Assembly (NCBI RefSeq): GCF_910592395.1
Contig: NC_088310.1
Location: forward strand, 24,383,491-24,447,490
Length of the DNA: 64,000 nucleotides
Direction of reading: 5' to 3'
Source of the DNA: Lineus longissimus
Lineage: Eukaryota; Nemertea; Pilidiophora; Heteronemertea; Lineidae
Below, one piece after another: positions 27,940 through 39,099 of this stretch; positions within the stretch are counted from its first letter, which is position 1; the number at the start of each line of letters is the position of its first letter. The translations under genes were made by a program, and so were the position numbers. Below the pieces are notes generated by a model. It saw nothing but the letters and a program-made list of their open reading frames with translations, did no database searches and was not told the DNA's origin.

Positions 27940-29917
27940 AGTGACGAAATTGAATATTGCTAGGGAATTGATCCTAATTTCATTTTTAAAACCTAATTAT
28001 AAAATATTATTATTGTAAGAACAGTGTTACATAAACACTGTCAGTTCAATTCATCGCCCACGTGATTGAACAGATACTGACGATATGTTGTAAGGTTTCG
28101 ATGGAGATTATCAATCAGCTATCGCAAACTTGAAGATAAACTTAGAGTCTCTATGGAGGTATTCAAAATAGACAACTTCTTTAGAAAACAATTCAGCAAA
28201 TTGACGAAATTGACGAAATTTTACAATTCTGATCATTGTGACAAATGGACACTTGCCAATAGGTTCGAGTATTGGGTTAAAATTTACAGTCCCCGATCGG
28301 AAATGACGTAGTTTGATCGCATTCAACTATAAATCCATTGAACAGTGGTGCTTCGTTAGTCAACCGATGACCTTTTTTGGGGTGTGATCGGGGATTGTAA
28401 ACTCGTTCCGAGTATTGTAAAATGTCGTAACGAGGTTCTCATGTCGTAACGAGGCTCTCATCCAAATACAAAACAACCAAGTAAACAACGAACGCGTCAC
28501 ACAAGATAACCGAATGAAGTGACACAAGTGTCGCCCAATCTAATAAAAGCGTTACCCAATGCGTTAAAGTGCCAAATGTGTTCAGAACAGAGTGAAAGCG
28601 CCGAGAGATTCCGACTGCTCGTCACCCCAGGCAACCAATATGGCTTACCGCTCGTCATTCCAACGCGACTCATCCATAAACTATATTAATTATAAAACAG
28701 ATTGCAATTTGTAAATGAGGGTACTCATTTTAAGGCTGCATATCAAATGGTTTGTGGGTGATTAGAGCCGTCTCGTGGGCCCAGTTCTGATGGGAGCAAT
28801 AACGAAAGTGCTTTCCAAATAAATTTGGACCAGAAACTGTGCACATTCAGTGTTGTTGATGCGCTTGTGGCGAGGGTCTAGTTATAGTGCATTGCACTAT
28901 ACTAACAATGTGTACCTTACCACCAATAAATGCAATTATCAGTGGTAAACTTCCGGGAGGACTGCGCATGTTCATTCCCGCCACGTCTTTTTGCAGACGA
29001 ATTTCGGCCATTTCAAAATGGCCGAAATTTATTTTCGCAAACTATCTTTTTGGACATGACAAAATAGTGATGGTGTCAAATTGACACAGAAACTTCTATA
29101 TTTGACATAACTGACACTTTTTTTACACTGAAATGACATACACCGGCTTTCTTTGTGCCCCACTCTATCTCCGGCCTAAATCTTTCAGGGCAACTAAAAA
29201 TCAATTTATACGAAAGTTGCACTTACCTTTTCACGATCATCACAAAAATGTACGGACTAACAAATCCAATACCGAACTGTTTAAACGCATCACGTTAGGT
29301 ACATATTATTTGGTCCATGCACACTTCTATATTCCGGAAATGTCGCAACGAGTGAAATACGAGTCGCGCTGACCCTTCTCTCGTACAATATGAAACGCCC
29401 TTCATTGATAGGCCGGTCTCAAAGTGCTGAGCCTCCGTTACGCTGTTCAAAATGTGTTTAATGCGATAATATTAACCTGATTATTGTATAATCATCACGA
29501 TTTTGTAAACTGAAATTATTATGACATGTTTGTTTCTGATGTCGTCTGAGTTATATTCACCTTCTAAGATATTGACAACTTCCAATCGTTTGCGATTGAA
29601 GACATTCTACACGCAGCTGCATTAATCGATAGTAATAATCGCTTTCGAAGAGGACATATTTCAACAATGCGAATGCCTTCAAGAGAGAGACCACGCCGGC
29701 TATTGAATAAATTCATGGAAATGCGAAATACGAAATTTTATTACACTCTAACCGTACAGAATATAGTTACAATTTTTAAATTGCTATAAATGTAGTATAT
29801 CATGCATATGAACATAAGATTCCATTTATACATGTATGTGATTGATTTATTGTTGATAAAAATATAGAAAACGACAAAACTGACTCCTCATAGCGACCTC
29901 TTCTTGTTTCTTTGCAG
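27940..29917 (+). other. Spacer or intron 5' of the prohormone-4-like gene
   Basis: I searched this stretch by eye for an exon with a signal peptide and an IDLSRF-like peptide ending in phase 1, and found none. It contains short direct repeats (TTGACGAAA twice at about 28202-28220; TGTCGTAACGAGG twice at about 28424-28455) and a perfect hairpin at 29000-29029. Confidence 0.45.
29000..29029. repeat. Perfect 14-bp-arm hairpin with 2-base loop
   Basis: AATTTCGGCCATTT and AAATGGCCGAAATT are exact reverse complements separated by CA, giving a near-perfect 30-base palindrome. It could be a cruciform-prone site, the centre of an inverted-repeat element or a protein-binding palindrome. No function can be assigned. 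Confidence 0.8.
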
Positions 29918-32070
29918 ATTATAACCCCTGTGACCTACTGGAGAAGCCGTTCCCCTGTAAAGATGCAACCCAATGTATCCCCATGAAGTTCGTCTGTGAT
30001 GACAACTACGACTGTGACGACGGCAGTGATGAGGCGCGTGGTCTGTGCACAGCCAGTAAGTTTCACCAATACCTTAGTTTTTTAGTTTTTTCTTGGCACT
30101 GATATGTCTTCAAGATAGGCTGTTCCCCTAGTACTACATGTGTATCACACAGGGCTGGCTGCCTCCAGCTAGGTTGTTCCCCAGTACGCCTACCATCAAC
30201 ATCGAGGAAAGATTATAAAGCTGAGGTTGTCCGCAAGTAGGCCTAGAATTCTCCTATCCAGGAAAACTTGAGACGTGATTTGCTTTGAGTAAAGACAGAA
30301 TTCAGTGCAGCTGTCTCAAGCCCATTGAAATAGGCTTCGATCCGCTACGCTGTACACTGGTAGTGGGAAGGGCCAGCCCGTTACTGTCTCAGTGGCAAAG
30401 GCCATTTATGAAGAACATGGTCCTCCCCAGAAGATAAACAATATAGGGCCACGGTAATCCGTATCACAATTGTCACATCTTTACGAGCCCGTCACTGTCA
30501 AGTGCTGCTATTTGAGCTACGACATTGGAACTATAGGCTTTGCCTAAAATTTAAAAAATCACGACCGTTTTTAGGGCGGGCGACGATTTATAGCAGGAAC
30601 CCCAAACTTGCCTAGTTGATCCGTTATCCATAAGGCATCTAGTGCAAGTATGAACAGAGACCGAGCCCGTTCGACCCTTCACACGTTTTTTACCCGACCC
30701 GGACTCGACCCGGGTCGATTCCGCCGATTTTGGATAGTGGAAAAGGGGCTTATGAGACATGGCCACTCAGCACAGGCAACCTACGACTCATTATAGTTGA
30801 TAATGAAATACATAGTGCGTTTCTGTGTTGTCAGCGTTGCGATGAGACGTGCAGAGGCTTGCCCCTAGAATATGAAAATTTAAAAAAATCCTGTTTTTGA
30901 ATGTTACGATCAAAACCGTAAATTTCCCTCTTGATGAACTCTCCCATAAAGATTGATAACCAAGTATATTTCTCACAATACATGATGACTTCCTTATGAG
31001 TCGGAAACTTTCAGAATTGTTCTTGAATCGGTTTTTTACATGGATCGTGTAAACTTATCACTTGAGACAGTTCCATATTGTTGTCCTTAATGACTTTAGA
31101 ACTTTATTTGACTTCGAGAACATTTATTGGTCACCAGAAGTGGGTTTAAGAGCTGTTGCTGAGAACCGTTAGAACATTTTTATTGATCTCGAGAAATGAC
31201 AATGGTACAGGTTTGTAATATTTGACTCTATCACAACAATGCTCTTTAATAGAACACTCTTAGAAATATATAGTTTTTCCAGGGGGTTTCCCTGGCAACT
31301 TTATATGAAACCTTTCTGTGTTTCCTATAGAATAGCCAAAAGCTGATGGAGACGGAATACCTCTTAAGGTTTTTCTAGAAAACTGGTTTTAACCCTTTCC
31401 AGTTTTCCAAGAGCTCATAAACTGTGAGACGAGGTATGTTCTACTCTGTGGAATAGAATGGTTACTTTTACATTTACATTTGCCTTTGAAAAAAAACTTC
31501 GAAAAACCTTGTTTCTAGGAGTGCACGGGTCGCAACTGTTCCATTGATTTAAAGGGATACAAATATACAAAGTACACCCTTAATCTCCTATATCATCTTT
31601 TTTCAGTCCGACGTCCCCCAGCAGACGACATGAAAAAATTCATTACCAAAGAAAGAGCCTGGATCCTGCCCCATCTCCTCGGCAATCAAAACGTGGAAAA
31701 AATTGTGCATTACCTGGCAGGTATGTCTTCCTTGAGGTGAAGTAACCATCTATCAGACTGGCGTCCTTTTAGAGACCAGTGATTAGGGCCTAGCTAGTTA
31801 CCTGGAGTGGCTTGAAGCATCACACACTTCATTTACGGAACTAGTTTGTATTATGATCCTTTGTTCATTTTGATTTCAGTCAGCCCATCGATAGATGTTT
31901 TCAGAAGGCGCGTTGGACTTAACAGGGAGCAGTACAAAAACCTGCAACTTGCTTTGAAGGCAATTCAAAACGGCGACGAAGAAGCACTGCAGAAGATGGG
32001 AATGCCTGATAACGCCTGGGAAGAAACCAAGTTCATGTTCGGCCGCTTGCTGAAGAGTGGTTTCTACTGA
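29918..32070 (+). CDS. Prohormone-4-like (IDLSRF-type) neuropeptide precursor, partial 5'
   Basis: Three coding exons join in phase: 29918-30055, 31607-31720 and 31880-32070 (stop TGA). Each intron has GT-AG ends, all in phase 1. The first exon encodes an LDL-receptor class A module with six cysteines and the calcium-site signature CDDGSDE, then GLCTAS. The next begins RRPPADD, and the last ends ETKFMFGRLLKSGFY. Insect prohormone-4 has the same order: an N-terminal IDLSRF peptide, an LDLa module, LCTAAKRPPVEE, then a helical C-terminal region ending near VNTGF. The product would be a secreted precursor processed in neurosecretory cells. The exon with the signal peptide and the amidated-peptide region is missing from what I can recognise; it must end in phase 1 and lies upstream. 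An AATAAA at 32516-32521 follows the stop by about 450 bases. The family assignment is strong; the 5' structure is unknown. Confidence 0.88.
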
Positions 32071-32515
32071 GGAGGACGACCGGAACCAACAGTACAATAG
32101 GTGTACAGATTCGACATTACCCACCATGTAGAGAGGTCACAACAAAGTGTAATTTACTGTAGGATTATTTTCAGACTTAAACTTCTAACTTTTATTATAC
32201 CCCATTGCCGGAGTACATTATACGACACGATTTGCCCGATACATTGTGGTAGCATCAGTGGTGGATAAAGGTGAAAATATTCCTAGCTCTTATAAGTAGC
32301 CTTTAAATACCAGTGTATGGAGAAGAGTGCACTAATGTTAATGATGTTATGAGTCCGATATGTACTGTCATTTCGTGTGATTACGGTCAGCCATTGCCCT
32401 GAGAGGGTCTGGACGCATGAGAGATTCTTGGGGGTATCTTGATCGGTTCACCTCAGTCATTCCAAAAATTTTCCAACGGATACGGGGAACATATCGTAAC
32501 ATTTAACAAAATGAG

Positions 32516-32521
32516 AATAAA
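32516..32521 (+). terminator. Polyadenylation signal AATAAA of the prohormone-4-like gene
   Basis: First canonical AATAAA on the plus strand after the stop codon that I noticed, in an A+T-rich tail followed by T-rich sequence. It would give a 3' UTR of about 450-470 bases. Confidence 0.5.
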
Positions 32522-32529
32522 AGTCTATT

Positions 32530-34020
32530 TTATTACCCAAATCTGTCAGATATTTTATTAAACGCCGTATGTAAATTTGCTTTGCCTTGTGACGATACAC
32601 AGCTAATTACGTCAACATCAAGGATTCACCGAACTTTTTGAGGTTAAACCATACGAGTGATCCTCCTTAATTAAAATGTGTGACATGGAACTCACCCCTG
32701 GCGATAAAAAGATAAAATGATTCGCGTGGATAGAGATCAAATTATCGCTTCGTTTTATTACGAGTAAAACGGGTCTCAACATAATGAGATCGAACAGCTT
32801 CATGCATATCACATTTCCCCGAACACGTAAAATCCATGCTGAATTTTCTAACTCCTTTTACCGCCAGTGGTGCTGATTTGATTCCAAAATGGCCAGATTT
32901 GCCCGCCCTGTGCCATTTTGGAAACAGAATGACTAGCCTGTTCCATAAATCAAGTTTTCCGTTTCGCCTGTTCCCTCTGATGTGCCATCATGCCGCTAGG
33001 GTATCCATGGACCCGTATCCATTGCTTTTGCGCCCAGCAGAAACAAACTGGCTTCATCTGAGGCTTGAGTGCCCAGTGTTGCGTGGTGGCGACTTTGGGA
33101 ACTAGCGAACGTTTTCCATTTGGCCCTTCAGCTGACTGTGATTACTTTGAGCCGGACGACGTGCTTGACCGAAATACCTGTGTGTATATAGACATGCTTA
33201 TATTTATAAATTGTATAGATATTAATTCAGTTTCGTGTGCTAAAAATAATCCCAACGTGCACTTTACTCTTCTTGAATTAATTATATCACTCACGGAGAT
33301 GAAACATGGAAAAGGGAGTTGAGTGAGATCCTGCGAGGCGGCTGAACAGCGCCACCTATAACAAATGATAGGCCGTAGGATTCTGAGTGGTTCGGATCAG
33401 TTTGGATGACATCACTGCCGTAATTTATGCACAGAGAGAATTAATTCTTGCAAATTATCTGGACAGAGCTAAACGGTCATAAATTTAACACATGTATTCG
33501 CACAATGTTCCACTACTCTCTGTAACACATAAATAAGAATAAAAATCGACGTGTTGGTTATTTTGGAATAAAGATGTTATTCTAGGGATGAAGAGTGCGA
33601 CCTTCCTGCATTGTGATTATGTAGACTATAAACTTCCATTAGCAAGACTAGAAAGATCAAAATATAAGTTGTCTTTTTCTTTCCACCCTGATGACGATTG
33701 CAAACGTTTCCGGTCAACTCACGCCTAGCAGCGGTTTTATTCGTTAGAATTACTCAGAATTCCGAAGATTTGGTCACACAGGTTCAGTTTCTAGACCATT
33801 GAGTTTGACGCTGGTTGGCATCAAAAGAGCGCATTACGCCTTTGAGACGACTATGGTGACCACGAACTGCAACTGCAAAATACCACCGGGCTCCCCAGAT
33901 TGATGATCAATATTGACCCCGCCGCATACATATTTAACCAAATGTTCTCCTAAACTCGAATACAAAGTAATATAAACATTAATGGTTATCTCTTTGTGGT
34001 ATATTTTATATCAATTGGTG
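32530..34020. other. Intergenic, nothing recognised
   Basis: Frames such as those at 32836-33105 and 33065-33322 carry no motif. No RNA gene or named repeat seen. Confidence 0.5.
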
Positions 34021-34078
34021 ATTTAGGAGCCGGCGAACCATGCATATTGCCGTTGCTCAACCGGTAGCTTGGCGGGGC

Positions 34079-35008
34079 GCGAAATTTTTTTCTGCAGGAT
34101 ACTTCTGCCATAGTGTACATCTGACAGCCAATCAGAATTCAAGGCAAGCACGTGTCTTTGTTGACATCATCTTTCCACATGGCGCAATAATGTCAACAAT
34201 GCCACGTGTTCTGATAATCTTGGAAAGAACAAGTTAGCAAATGGTTAGAGGAGTATATTAGCTAAAATATATTTATTTGCAGTATCTTAACATGTATTTT
34301 CATTGTCGAGTGGACTGTATTTATTGGACTTGTCTGTTAAAGGCGCACTGTGCTCGGCAAAATAGCCGAGGTTGAATGTTTATCTGTCAACCGTGTAACT
34401 AGTTCTGCTGTATATGCATAGGTGGCGCCACCATTCAATTTATTTTGTTTGCTTGTCAAAATGTGTTTTATACAATTCAACAATGTTCAAACTACCAAAA
34501 TAGGCCTGATACCTTCAACAGCAGACATCGGATACACTGTCCCTTTAATAATTATCAACATTGGCAACACTGTCAGTGTCACTGCCCCTTAAAATTTCAC
34601 AAATCGCGAGACATCGGATACACTGTCCCTTTAATAATTATCAACATTGGCAACACTGTCAGTGTCACTGCCCCTTAAAATTTCACAAATCAATGCATGC
34701 ACTGCAATGTAGCGATCAGATCAGCTGATGCCTCTTTTGTACGCATAATATCATCAATTTTACAATGAATCTGTGCAATTCATTCCTAAACACTACGACA
34801 CAAACCTTGAGTTGAGCATAATTGGGGTCAGACAATGAACTATTGTCACATTCACAGTTGAAGTGGCACTCGGCATGCGACTCGGTATCGTCCATTGTAT
34901 TTGCATTATCATGCATAAATAAACAGTGTGACGTCAAAGATCGCGCCAATTGTGATTGGCTGTCAGATGTACACTGTGGCAGAAGTATCCTGCAGAAAAA
35001 AATTTCGC
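34079..35008. mobile_element. Fold-back (inverted-repeat) element, about 0.93 kb
   Basis: Arms at 34079-34139 and 34948-35008 are reverse complements at 59 of 61 positions (both contain a T7/A7 run next to CTGCAGGATACTTCTGCCA). Weak similarity extends outside them. The interior has no coding frame but holds an exact 86-bp tandem duplication. This is the structure of a non-autonomous DNA transposon or fold-back element. I did not recognise target-site duplications. Confidence 0.65.
34523..34691. repeat. Two-copy 86-bp tandem duplication
   Basis: The unit starting AGACATCGGATACACTGTCC at 34523 is repeated from 34609, and the copies read as identical over the 83 bases of the second. It lies inside the fold-back element. 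The identity implies recent duplication or an assembly duplication. Confidence 0.85.
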
Positions 35009-35009
35009 T

Positions 35010-35585
35010 GGCGGGGCAGTGACAACCGGAAGTCAGTTAATCAGTCACCCGCGGAAAGGTATTGAAATGGGAACCGATCCTGGACCGTCAGTATAAAGCA
35101 AAGGACTGGCTGAGTGTCGACAGAATGCTCTTCGAAAGAAACTGAGGGATATCGTTGGTGTCGGGTGTGAACAGAAAGTGGTCATCGATGATGTAGCTCA
35201 TTTCAGTAAAGTTTTGAGGCCAGCACGATAACGAACCAGATAGATGAATAGCAAAGATTTTATCAACGAAAACATTCTTGAAACACGTACAGTATAGTTA
35301 AAATCAAGGTTGAACGCTAAAGAATGGACTAAGACAAAGACAAGATTGATAAAAACATTGTTAGTTTTAATTTCACGTTTTAGCCGAGAGTCTTAATTAT
35401 GTGTATTGAATTAGAGAAAACAATTTCAAAAAAATTTATATCTACGACTAGGTAGATAACATCAGAATTATTATAATTATGATAATTATTGCTTTCACCA
35501 TCTATCGATGTGCAATACATATAACACTACTATGTACTGTACAGTGTCAAAGCTCTGGGTACACCGAAATGATTCTGCTCTCCGT
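35010..35585. other. Intergenic DNA and NPC2 3' flank
   Basis: No frame with support. The part nearest 35585 should be the 3' UTR of the minus-strand NPC2 gene; I did not fix its polyadenylation signal. Confidence 0.5.
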
Positions 35586-36984
35586 CTATGCGCTCTTGAT
35601 CTCAGCAGGCACGACAAAACAGAACAGGTCGTTGCCCTTGTCATCAGCGAGTTCCCATTTTACAACCACAGATACCTGAAAGATGTTAAAATCTCGGGTT
35701 AGAACAAACTTTGCGAAAACTCCTTCGTCACTTCCATAAAAAGCCGTAAACAATGGAGCCAATAGACAACGCCACTATACTACCATGCGTCGAACTGCCG
35801 TTCAGAAGCGATGCATGTGTAGCGACATGCACCGTGGTGACTGAGTAACATTTTCCTCTATTGAATAGCTTCTTACCTGAGGGTACAGTTTTGAGACGTA
35901 AATTTGATTCTTGTAAGTCTGTTCCGTTCCTGAGACTGTGGGGCAGGTGACGCCAGTTTTGCAGCCGTCAGTTTGCGGGATAGGGAATGCAATAGGTACC
36001 CTTGCAATGATACCATGGACTGAAGCCGTTGCCGAGGTAGACACGACAGCTGAAATCGCAAGGAAAGTCATTGCAATAATATATCGTCGATTCGTATATA
36101 TATATAGCCTACGTACGGTGTCTATAAGCACCGGAAACGGGCAACAGAACAGACGGATGACAAAAGGGCTAGCTTCGCCGCATCATTGGCCACAAAGGAT
36201 TCTACATCAGAATGTTTTCAAAAGGTTCCGATTTGGAGAAAAGTGTGTGATTTAGAGTATTTGCCTCCATAGCCAGCTTGATGGAGAACGATAGTTGAAT
36301 GACTGAACAAATTCTTTCATCAAAGCCGGAATGACTGTATCTAACAAAAAGAAATCTGCATAAAGGCGACCAAACTCATCAATGATTGCAAGTCTACCGA
36401 TCAAAGATAAATATATTGTGCTGTTCCAGAATCGAATAAAAACGGTCAGACACTTTAATTCAACTTACATGGAGTAAAAACAACAGCGACGGTTACATTT
36501 GTTCCTTTTACCAATGGGCAAGGGAAGGCAGGACAGTTGCTAACGTCAACCGATGTAATATTGCCGGTCTTGGAACCTAAATGAGAAAACAAAACACGTC
36601 AATGTCACCCTATACATATTTTAAGAGCCGTCCGTTGCGAATTCTCTTTGCAAGCTCCTAAAGCGGTGGTGCATTTTCGATTTTCCGCCGTCGGCGAAAA
36701 CGACGGGCGCGGTGTAGGAAATGAGCCTTTGGTGTGATTATTTGCTAACTGCCCGGCGATGGCCAACGTCTGCTGGATGGAGACCAGGATGATTCTCGAT
36801 CCATCAATGGAGAAGAAATAATAATTCACAAGAAATAATTCACAGTAAAGGGCAAAATATGTCGGGAATTTACACCCAACTAGACACATCAACTGGCCAA
36901 GGTATTTGACTTACCACAATCCTTGAATGGGACTTTGTCCGCCAAAGCGCATGCGATGATGGCTGCCAAGATGAAGAACTTCAT
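35586..36984 (-). CDS. NPC2: NPC2, intracellular cholesterol transporter / ML-domain protein, 146 aa
   Basis: Four exons on the minus strand join in phase with GT-AG introns: 36984-36915, 36576-36469, 36049-35877 and 35675-35586 (stop TAG). The 146-residue product starts MKFFILAAIIACALA, a clear signal peptide, then DKVPFKDCG. It has the family's six cysteines after the signal (about residues 23, 38, 43, 89, 95 and 136), the segment VPIAFPIPQTDGCKTGVTCP, and KWELADDKGNDLFC near the end. Human NPC2 has the same order and similar length. NPC2 is a soluble protein of late endosomes and lysosomes that carries cholesterol in a hydrophobic pocket and passes it to NPC1; invertebrate members bind varied sterols and lipids and may be secreted. 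Asparagines in NIT and NVT are potential glycosylation sites. No TATA box was seen upstream. Confidence 0.97.
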
Positions 36985-38895
36985 GATGTCTCTTTAAAGT
37001 ACCAAGGTAATGCGGTTTCGCGAAGAACACGGTGATAATTTGTAGGTGATTGATAAGCACCATCAACAGCCGATTTCCTTATCTCATTTTCAACCAATGG
37101 GAAGGGGCCGGAAGAGATGCTGATTTCTCTGGTGACGAGACCGGGTGCGATACCCATCTGTAAGGTTCCCTTGATAACAGAAGGGTATCCATGGTTTGGG
37201 AGATAAGTCATGTCGAACTCTGCGTTCCCAATCTATCATACATTTGTACGAGTTGGTATGCTTAGCACCCCAGTTTTGCGCTAAATTGGACAGATGCTTC
37301 CGCATTCGACGTGCTAGACTGATTTGCCCATATTTGCAACTACTTCAAGGTTTCGAAATAGACCGAGTTGCTGAATAATAATGGACTGCGAACTATAATG
37401 CTTCATCCACGGAGTAGCAGCAGTTACACCTGACCTGACACTTTATTTGAAAGACTCTGCTTGGACCAAGGCGACCAGGCTACCGTATAAGGCGCTTAAT
37501 GTATAACTTCCATTATCACTCCTATAGGCAGCTTGACCTGCCCTGGACATGCTGGATCATCCTGGCTGGCACCAGCTGTTTTCTGAATATACTCCGCCTC
37601 TCGATATATCAAGAAGTACATGTATATGTATGTATATGAGGTAGGAGTCTCAAAAACCTGAATCTAAAAATGTGCTGGATGAGCTCGAGCCCATATTAAG
37701 TTAGTTCAGTTGTCAGTCAGCTGTAGATAGGATGTACCGCTTCTGGTTGATTCTCACAAACTAGGCGACCGAAATGATGAAATTTTAGATAATATCAGAC
37801 GGCAAGATAAGGCGCGATATCATACTAGTGAGATAACATCTTAATCTATTTACCTCCCTGTGTTTTTCATATTCAGAGTTTGCCAAAGTTCCGTTGGGAA
37901 ATATAAAGTAAAGACATGCATTCCCACAACATCAATGGTATTATGTCACCACCTCACACTAAACCAAGAGCTCCTGGATCTCGTTTTTTCCCCCATGGTC
38001 ATTTTAAAACGAACAAATAGGGTGAATAAGTGTGGATTCGGGCTGAGTCTGGGACTGAAAATCCTAGTTGTTCATTAATTGTAGCGACAGCGCGATCAGT
38101 GTTGCATCTACATGTACATTCAAAACCCAGGACATGGTTTGTTTTCTTTAAACTGCTTGTATACTTGTGCGTGTTTCTGGTTGAAGCTGGCACTCCAAAG
38201 CCTCACTGTACAGGCTTGAAGGTATGGAATCGTTAGAACCAAGCCGATAATTAAGGAATGCATGATGCATGGCCTTATGTCGTATATAGTGTTGCGCTTA
38301 GGATTCAGAAAAGTCACTGGGGTAGGAACATGAAGACAATAGTAGGGCCTATACGACAGCAAACTGAAATGTGGGGGAACTTCGTTAATTAAGCTTACCA
38401 AACAGACTTATAGGAGTGTCTTCAATCAGTCTTACAAATACACTGAAAAACACTCCAATAGTCAGGCTGATACGTCTTAGAAATGCCTTGTCGGCGATGG
38501 TTTATTTAATTCACTTGTCGTATACACAATTCAACTTTTATGTTTTTAAATCCTTTTTTATAATGAAATTAATGATAGGTGCCAAAGTGAGAGACAATAT
38601 TAATTAATTAAAAGAAATTTGTCATTAGACAGAAACGAAGTAAGTGCCGATACTTTTAATGTCACAATCGTTAAACTATTTGCGACAGCAACACAACAGA
38701 AATTCTAGCCGAGACAGCAATATCACCATGACAATTTGAAGTCTCTCCTTGTCCCGGGATCCTTGCTAAATCACGACAGTGCCACTGGCATCTTGGAAGG
38801 CGTTCTACAACTGGTATGGAAAAGACTACGCATGACTTTGCGACCGAACTTTGGCATCAATACGTAGACGAGTTACCCGGGAAAAAGCTATATGT
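36985..38895. other. Upstream region of NPC2 and intergenic DNA
   Basis: The minus-strand promoter of NPC2 lies at the low end, without an evident TATA box. No other gene recognised. A copy of a dispersed repeat is listed separately at about 37558-37697. Confidence 0.5.
37558..37697 (+). repeat. Dispersed repeat, copy 1
   Basis: This stretch aligns by eye, in the same orientation, with 42258-42376. Shared phrases are CATCCTG, ACCAG(C)TGTTTT, CTCC(G/A)CCTCTCGATAT, GTACATGTA and TCAAAA(A)CCTGA. Copy 1 carries an extra TATATGTATG microsatellite-like insertion. Likely a non-autonomous element of unknown class. Confidence 0.55.
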
Positions 38896-38898
38896 TCC

Positions 38899-39084
38899 CT
38901 AGCAGGCGAGATGGTCGACTCTTGGTAAAATAAGTATCCCGGGTGACGACTTTGTTTCGTGTCCAAAGCCAAAGGTCACGCGGCAACGATTAGGCCGGAT
39001 GGAAATGTTGGATGTGGTGGGTTGAGTTGTATTTTCCACACCCCAGGTGACCTCCACGTTTAGGCGAGGATCGCGACGGTACAG
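38899..39084 (-). pseudogene. Isolated open frame of coding-like composition
   Basis: After a TATAG acceptor-like site on the minus strand, 61 codons run open to TAG at 38899-38901. The translation starts LYRRDPRLNVEVTWGVENTT, and codon third positions are G+C-rich relative to the region. The frame lies in a locally G+C-rich block (about 38700-39110). No start codon, donor site or family match was identified, so it may be a decayed exon, a transposon remnant or chance. Confidence 0.2.
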
Positions 39085-39099
39085 CTATATTGTTACGAT

